Source: Heterobasidion occidentale
Lineage: Eukaryota > Basidiomycota > Agaricomycetes > Russulales > Bondarzewiaceae
Direction: 5' to 3'
Assembly (NCBI GenBank): GCA_039111635.1
Contig: JBCAQO010000006.1
Coordinates: 1,922,001 to 1,986,000 of the forward strand
DNA: 64,000 nucleotides
The first letter of the stretch is position 1; each line of letters begins with the position of its first letter. This document shows, in pieces, positions 58,124 to 64,000 of the stretch. Under the pieces are notes generated by a model. It was not told the origin of the DNA, searched no databases, and saw only the letters and a list, made by a program, of their open reading frames with translations. A program made the position numbers and the translations under genes.

Positions 58124-60740
58124 CTACGTCCTCGCTGACGATAGATCGGAGTGTCCGTTGAATCCTCTACGGCTTCTTCCTTTTCCCCTCTTCCTTCCTG
58201 CCCCGCCTCTACTACTGTTCTCCTTTTGACTCTCGCTCTCCCTCAGTCGCCCATCTCCAGCAGGGACAGCCGCGCTGAGTCTTGATCCTCTCGTGTCTTG
58301 TTCATTCCTGACATCAGTTGTCGGGGGCTTGACTTTGGTATACGCCGCTGCAGGTTCGCCATACTGCCCAAGACTCGGGACTTCTGAAGTCCTGACGTGG
58401 GTTGTGCCGTACGGTTGACGCCATGATCGAGTCGGACGGATCGCAGCACTTTGTCTTTGTGATGGGATGTGTGCCCTTGCTGAAGCTGAAGCTGGAGCAC
58501 CCGCAACCACAGGCTGATGACGAGTCCTCGACATAGTAGTATCGGCCATAGACGGAGAAGGAGAGCGGCCGCGAACGGTCGAATTGTTATCTTCTTCTGG
58601 AACGGCAGACAGGCGGCGTTGGATGAGCCGAGCGAAAGGGACAGAACGAGGTTGTTGATACGACAGGCTGTGGTCACGAGCTTCAGGAGACGTAGGAGAG
58701 AGCGGAGCTGTAGCATATGCATATTGGCGGCGAGCAGGCTGTTCTTGAGATACCGTGCGAGAACGCGGGGTATTAGGGGGCGGAGCTGGACGTTGAGGCG
58801 AGTACTGAGCATCATGACTGGTGAGATAATTAACGAGAGCACCAGAAGATACGCTCGTAGTGTTTCGAACAGTCGGCAGCAGTCTAGGGCTTGGTTTGAT
58901 CTGAGCAGGAGGAGCAAGTGAAGCAGCCACGTCCGAGCGAAGACCAACGTCATTGACTCGTTCGTATAGTCGGCGTAGGTCACCAGAAGCATCAGGATAG
59001 AGCGCTTGAGTAATCGCATTAGGACGTCCAGGTACCTGGGAGGTCGCCCAGTTTGGGGATAGCAAAGCATCATCGTACGGAGAGAAGCCTGAGGACCACA
59101 GAGGAGATGAAGAGCTAGGCGGAGTGGGTAACAGGCTACCATGCTGTCTATATAGCTGCTGTTGATGATACTGTTGGGCGATCTCCATGGCAGAGAGGCG
59201 ACGATGAGCAGCCACAGATGGAGGCGAGCGAGGTTCGATGAGTATCTGAGGAAGCGCAGAGCCAACAGCAGGACAAGATGAAACCTTCATAGGGATGTGC
59301 TGGAATTGATTGATAGCCTGTTTCAAGTGCGGCGAAATCGGTTCTGGCAAAGTATAACAGCTGAGGCCAGAATACCTATCCATGCCAGATAATCTTGAGT
59401 GGGCCTGCGCCTCTTCGTGCAGATGTTGCAAGTTCAGGGCGTTGTCCAGAGCCAGTCCCCGCAAGTCCTCCATAGCACGATCGTATCCCAGGTCATAGGC
59501 TCCTCTGTTGACCTGCTGCTCTTGAACAAGGTTTTCCAAAACGATAGCATCGTCGTAATTGTCACGCGGATATTGCAAGTCGACGTTGAAGCCTTGAGGG
59601 GTCGACTTGTGCGCTCGGTTCGCTGGCACATCTGACGTCATAATCTGACGAGAGCTAGCAGCAGGAGGAGGATGTGATTGGAGTTGAGACACAGTAGTAC
59701 CCTGATCGTTTGAAGGCTTCTGAAATCTAGGCGGAAGAGAGGTGTGTGATGACTGGATCGCTGGTCGGATATTCGCTTTGTGCTGTGTGGGTGGTGAATC
59801 CGGTGGTGACTGCCCACCTCCACTAAGTCCCCAGATCATGCGAGGCAAGTTATCTGGCTCTTCGATAATCGTACCCTCAGCACCCCTGTTTTGGCGTGTC
59901 AGGGAATTAACCAAACGACACAAAAATGGAGCTCACGAAGGACAGCGAGCATATGGTAAGGATAGAGGTCCATGAAGTGCAGGGATAGGCCTTGGCGGGG
60001 ACTTTGCCCAGGTTATCCATCCTAGATAGCATTGTCAGAACGTACCTATGGGGGTTAACGCAGTGTTTCATACCTCCATCTTCATGTTGTGTTTTCTGTA
60101 CGGGAAACTCCGGATCTTCTTCCTTGATCCTTTGATTATTACGCAGAAAAGCTTCGGAGAGCTCACCGTTATTCTCGATGATGAGAACTGAGTCTAGAGA
60201 GGGCGATGAGGAAGGTGTGTGAGGTATGCCTTGTCCGATTCGAGGAATATAGATACCAGAAAGGTCGCCATCTGTGGACGATGTAAAGGAATCTCCATTG
60301 TACAGAACGGAGTTGATTCCATCGGAGGACAAGCTCGTATCTAGAAAATATACGCCAGATGGTCGTTGCTCTGGCATAGATACGACTCGAACGGATGTGG
60401 ACTGGAGCTCTACTTTAGCCGAGAAAAATGGATCCGTCTCCGGGAAAGACGAGATCCTCCCCATCTCGCCCTGGGACTGCGATGGTCTATTCCTAGGCAG
60501 GTAAGTTTTCAAAATACGTTGACTCGACAGCGGGCGACTATATGCGCCAAGAATTTGGGGAGACGGAGAGGAGCAAGACATTTCGGAACTTTGTGTGGAT
60601 TCAGAAGTGGAAGTGATACGGAAAGGAGGATTGGGAAGTCCGATATTGAGTTCTGGTATAGGTGAGAGCATTGGAGGAGTCGATGTTTGAACCGCCCGGT
60701 CGATATATTCTTTCATATGGTCCTGGGGGATGGTAGACAT
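58124..60740 (-). CDS. Unknown Ser/Pro/Gln-rich, largely disordered protein
   Basis: Not recognised. The ATG at 60740 begins MSTIPQDHMKEYIDRAVQTS. A long Ser/Thr/Pro-rich exon runs to about 60070 (ending near QKTQHEDGGM). Introns lie near 59885-60070, although their edges are not fully resolved. The main exon to 58124 contains a short ordered-looking stretch, PRDNYDDAIVLENLVQEQQ then YDLGYDRAMEDLRGLALDNA, which is likely helical. The rest is rich in Ser, Pro, Gln and Arg and ends with a basic RKRGKGRSRRGFNG-type tail. No transmembrane helix is seen. The composition suits a regulator or RNA-binding scaffold, but this is inference. It shares a short promoter with the SNAPc3-like gene. Confidence 0.65.
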
Positions 60741-60948
60741 GATAAAATAGAGATGAGTGGAAGTTTCGACACCGGCGGGATGGTATTTTATAAAAGAAAG
60801 CTGCTGTGACCTTGTTTCCAGTGGTGGTTGACCGGCGGAAGGAAACACACAACGCCCAAAGCGGGTGTAAATCCATGTAAACAAATAATCGTGCCAACTC
60901 GCGTTGTGGTCATGTGCCTCTTCCTCAAGCTGCCTTCGTTCACCTGTG
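60741..60948. promoter_or_regulatory. Bidirectional promoter, about 208 bp
   Basis: The starts at 60740 (minus) and 60949 (plus) leave only about 208 bases for both promoters. No specific motif was identified. Confidence 0.6.
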
Positions 60949-62436
60949 ATGAACACAGGATCCGATCACACTTATGAATCTCAGTTCGGACCACCTTCTG
61001 AGCTGATACATGTCGGTGACTTCATAAATGCGGCCTTGGAACGGCAAACCAACTCGACGAACTCGGTCGACCTTTGGACCATTGCTCCAGAACATGTCGA
61101 AGGCGCAGAAGTCCTATCGAACATTACAGAGGAACAAGTAGATTTGGAGTGCAAGTACGTATTTTTCATTTACTTTGATTCATGTCAGCTTAAAAATTCA
61201 TATCAAGTCTGGATGAAATTCATGTTTTACTGGACGACGTTACGAAAGTTCCTCATCCATCTGCATATGCACGGAGAAATCATGAAGCATCTGTCAGTGC
61301 CATCTACGAGAATGCCAAAGCCGGGATGTCGAACAGACGGAAACGGAAGAGGACAGACCTAGAGTCTGCAACCGACACCCCAGAACTGACTGCATTGAAG
61401 GACAATCTAGAGAACATACAACTCCAAAGTTGGCTGTGAGTATCATTAGCCTTCCTCAATCTTAACACTTGCACCAATCGAGTGACAAGTTTGACGCAGG
61501 ATTCAGCCTTATTCATCAGGGGACCTATGCATCACGATCAGAACGCACTGTCACAAGTGGTCAGTCCTTTTACTCCTTCGAAGTTCGGTGGCTCTGAACA
61601 TATTACAGAAAAAATCCAAGGATGGCGTCTCTGCATCCCCTTGCTCGGCTCTACTCACCGTGACTGTGCACAATCGAATAGCTTGGTCGCATAGCTACAT
61701 CACTCGTTTCTCACAACATGCCATTCTATCATCTCAGACCCTCGGCGATCTTTTCGAGGTCACACCCTGCTCGTTCAACGAGTTGCCTCAAGAGCTATAC
61801 GAGAACGGAAGATTTGTAGGATATGTTACCGATCAAGATATGTCTCCGTCGCCGTCAAGCGGCTGTGTTATATGTATCGAAGGAACAGCCTATGGCGACG
61901 GTTCGAATGAAGTGGACTATGCTGAGTATGTCGACAATGAAGTTTCTGAGAGATTGCGATTTCAACTCGCCCTCATAGTAAACTGATCGAAAAGCTCTCA
62001 TCTGGACAAACGAGCCTCAAGAATGGCCCCAAGATGCACGATACGCCACTGTCCTCACTCTCGTTGCGACTTCACGAGCCCTACTGGTTCGTACATGAGG
62101 GTGATTGCGAGCATTTTCTTGAATTTAATCAGATTCGGTACGTTCAATTGTATGCTTCTCACTCCGTCGCTCACCTGATTATCCATCAGCCTTCTACACC
62201 CTGGCGACCCTCCTACGGGCTATCCCCTTACACTACAAATCACGCCGCCTCTTCTCAATATTTGCCGCGCATGCACAAAAGTACCCGCTGTTTATTCTAT
62301 CGTTGGAGATATACGGCTTGGGGAGAGTCCGTGTGTGCTGTGCGCACCTTGTTGGAGGAACATGGGCCCACCGAATGGTCCAAACAGTGAGCGCGTCATA
62401 ATCATTCCGCTCCTAAAACATAAACTAGGCTGGTGA
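60949..62436 (+). CDS. snRNA-activating complex subunit 3-like (SNAPc3/SNAP50)
   Basis: A zinc-binding subunit family of the complex that drives snRNA gene transcription by Pol II and Pol III. The ATG at 60949 starts MNTGSDHTYESQFGPPSELI. The N-terminal part is variable, with a basic NRRKRKRTD. The conserved C-terminal block is LRLHEPYWFVHEGDCEHFLE, FNQIR, then after an intron LLHPGDPPTGYPLTL. The zinc-ligand pattern continues in ICRACTKVP, VGDIRLGESPCVLC and APCW. The protein ends HKLGW, with TGA at 62434-62436. The EPYW/GDCEH/FNQIRLLHP run matches the SNAPc3 family from memory. The exon edges at 61150-61220 and 61440-61560 are approximate. Confidence 0.85.
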
Positions 62437-62984
62437 TATCAGCGAATGCTTAATTGAATGATTACGAGTTTCTCCCTTCGTCTCAAGTGAAGTTCCTTGA
62501 AGGCCAGCGTGCCATGCTTCGTCTCAAGATCTCAAGGTGAAACCCTAATGGCCTGATCTTGTAGGCTCTGTGGCGCTTTTCTGTGATGAATTTGTGCCGC
62601 CGAATGTGTCAAATGTGTGCGCAATACAACAGCCACAGACCGAGGCATATCTAGACTAGCCAAGAAGTGCTCGTTGATGTGAGTTAGCCGCCGTCAATGA
62701 ATTCGAGAGCATTCCGGGTCTCTGAAGGTCTTTACAACGGTCAATGTGGCTAGTATGTGGCTAAGATCTATTATTTGAAAGTCGTGGCTGGGCGACCGAA
62801 CCGAGGCCGAGACTGGCCAAGTGATCGGATTACGTGGGATGCACTTACGGGGAACTTGGAGGCGACGTGGAACTTCAACAGAACGGCTTATAATTGCTGC
62901 ACAACATCCACGCTCCCTCTGTATAACTTCCGATAGTTACCAGCGGCCACTCCTGGTCCTTACCACCGTCCAATCCTTTGCTTA
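62437..62984. other. Intergenic, no gene seen
   Basis: About 550 bases upstream of the ERO1 gene, without a supported open frame. Confidence 0.5.
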
Positions 62985-64000
62985 ATGCGTCCACATCTCT
63001 TGCCGAGCGCTCTGCTCGTCCTCCTGCTTGACTGGACAGGTACTTACGCTCACTCCAGCCAAGCGCAGACCTCCGGTGCATCATTTCTTTCTGACACGTT
63101 GGTGAGAAAGGATCAAGTGCAGAATGTGCTCGAGCATGAGCCTGTACAGCAGACGACCTGCGAGAACACTGTGAGTGCCATAATCTTGAGGCGCAGGCTC
63201 GTGGTTTCGTCTCTGACAATTTCATCTGTACTGCTATAGCTTACGGGACCCATCGAGACCACAATGTGTGACTACGAGACCGTGGAAAGCGTCAACGACG
63301 TCCTGTTCGAGCGGTTACACGAACTGGTACAGACTCCGTTCTTCAAGTATTTTCGAGTGAGTGATGTCGTCATAAGCATCTTGTTCGGGTCTGCTCATCT
63401 GGGGTACCAGGCAGACTTGTATAGAGAGTGTCCTTTCTGGGAGGAAAATGTACTTTGCATGAGTAAGGACTGCAGTATCATCACAGTGGACGAGGTTCGT
63501 CTTGTTCATACAGCGTTACATTTATGACCTCATTTTCTTCAACAGGAGCAGATACCTGAGAAATGGAGGGTAGCCACTCTTAGCAAGCTGGAAGTACCTC
63601 CAGAAGACCAGGTGGGTGCGAATATATATAGAAATATATCTAAGGAAAGATTGTGACCTCTACTGTCTCATTTCAGCGTGAATCATTGCCAGGGTGCTAC
63701 TACAAAGACTCAGATTTCTGTTATTTAGATGACATGACTGGTGAGAGACTTGTTCTCTTAATGTATGGGTGGGACTCATAGCTTCTCAGAGGGCGATTAC
63801 GTCGATCTCACACTCAATCCCGAGCGTTTCACGGGCTATGCTGGATTCTCTGCTCACCGTATCTGGAAGGCTATCTACGAGGAGAACTGCTTTGGACAGT
63901 CCGAACTTTCTCTCATGAATAGTCCTTCGACTGCCAATGTTCAGTTACCAGATACGATGTCTGAGATTCTTCGTGTCGATGGCGAAGAAACTAGCGCGCA
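62985..64000 (+). CDS. ERO1: Endoplasmic oxidoreductin 1, 5' part only
   Basis: ERO1 is the FAD-dependent oxidase of the ER lumen that reoxidises protein disulfide isomerase and so feeds disulfides into folding proteins. The signal peptide is [20 protein letters not shown]. The next exons give a [20 protein letters not shown] block, joined by several introns to PFFKYFR. The redox-active Cys region reads [20 protein letters not shown], and ECPFW with the Cys-rich block is characteristic. Further exons give [39 protein letters not shown] and [14 protein letters not shown]. The window ends inside the coding region; the C-terminal catalytic CxxC is not seen. Introns are short, about 50-65 nt. Confidence 0.92.

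Overview
The window looks like part of an agaricomycete (basidiomycete) genome. Nearly every gene is split by many 50-65 nt GT-AG introns. The gene content also fits: a DUF6533 seven-helix protein, a DUF7727-like small membrane protein, a GH55 glucanase, a TRI5-like terpene cyclase and a secreted double-psi beta-barrel protein. No tRNA, rRNA, CRISPR array or intact transposon was recognised.

Layout, left to right: a partial unknown protein (-, 1-1705); a two-lobed single-pass membrane protein (+, 2688-4593); a DUF7727-like protein (+, 5251-5911); an RlpA/DPBB secreted protein with a repetitive proline tail (-, 6676-8285); Ap4A phosphorylase (+, 9742-11100); a TRI5-like sesquiterpene cyclase (-, 11662-12888); a GH55 exo-beta-1,3-glucanase (-, 13946-17625); an unknown 18.9-20.7 kb protein (-); MRI1 of methionine salvage (+, 22450-23940); a taspase-like threonine protease (+, 25190-26757); the TFIIH subunit TFB4 (-, 27011-28551); the chromatin remodeller CHD1 (+, 29909-35180); the splicing factor SLU7 (+, 35627-37584); an NmrA-like protein (-, 38327-39461); a DUF6533 protein (+, 40524-42088); an unknown membrane protein (+, 42323-43499); three tandem MCT-like MFS transporter copies (-, 43787-50539); RNase H2 subunit B (+, 50795-52154); an extended SDR reductase (-, 52354-53806); a mitochondrial 2-methylcitrate dehydratase (+, 55766-57806); a disordered unknown (-, 58124-60740); a SNAPc3-like protein (+, 60949-62436); and the first part of ERO1 (+, 62985 to the edge).

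Most genes are unrelated housekeeping genes. TFB4, CHD1, SLU7, SNAPC3 and RNase H2B all act in transcription, RNA or genome maintenance, but nothing shows that they form a functional cluster. The terpene cyclase has no P450, oxidase or transporter beside it, so it looks like a lone cyclase rather than a biosynthetic cluster.

The most notable structure is the three-copy MFS array. Copy 1 carries an in-frame TAA where the other two copies encode Gln. That TAA lies inside an 18-nt segment that looks like a complete miniature intron. Copy 3 has lost one base in a conserved segment, although an alternative donor could restore the frame. Copy 2 looks intact. Three introns, in MRI1, the taspase gene and CHD1, need a GC donor to keep conserved reading frames. 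One-base frame conflicts also occur in the taspase gene and in the proline tail of the DPBB gene; they may be real decay or sequencing indels.
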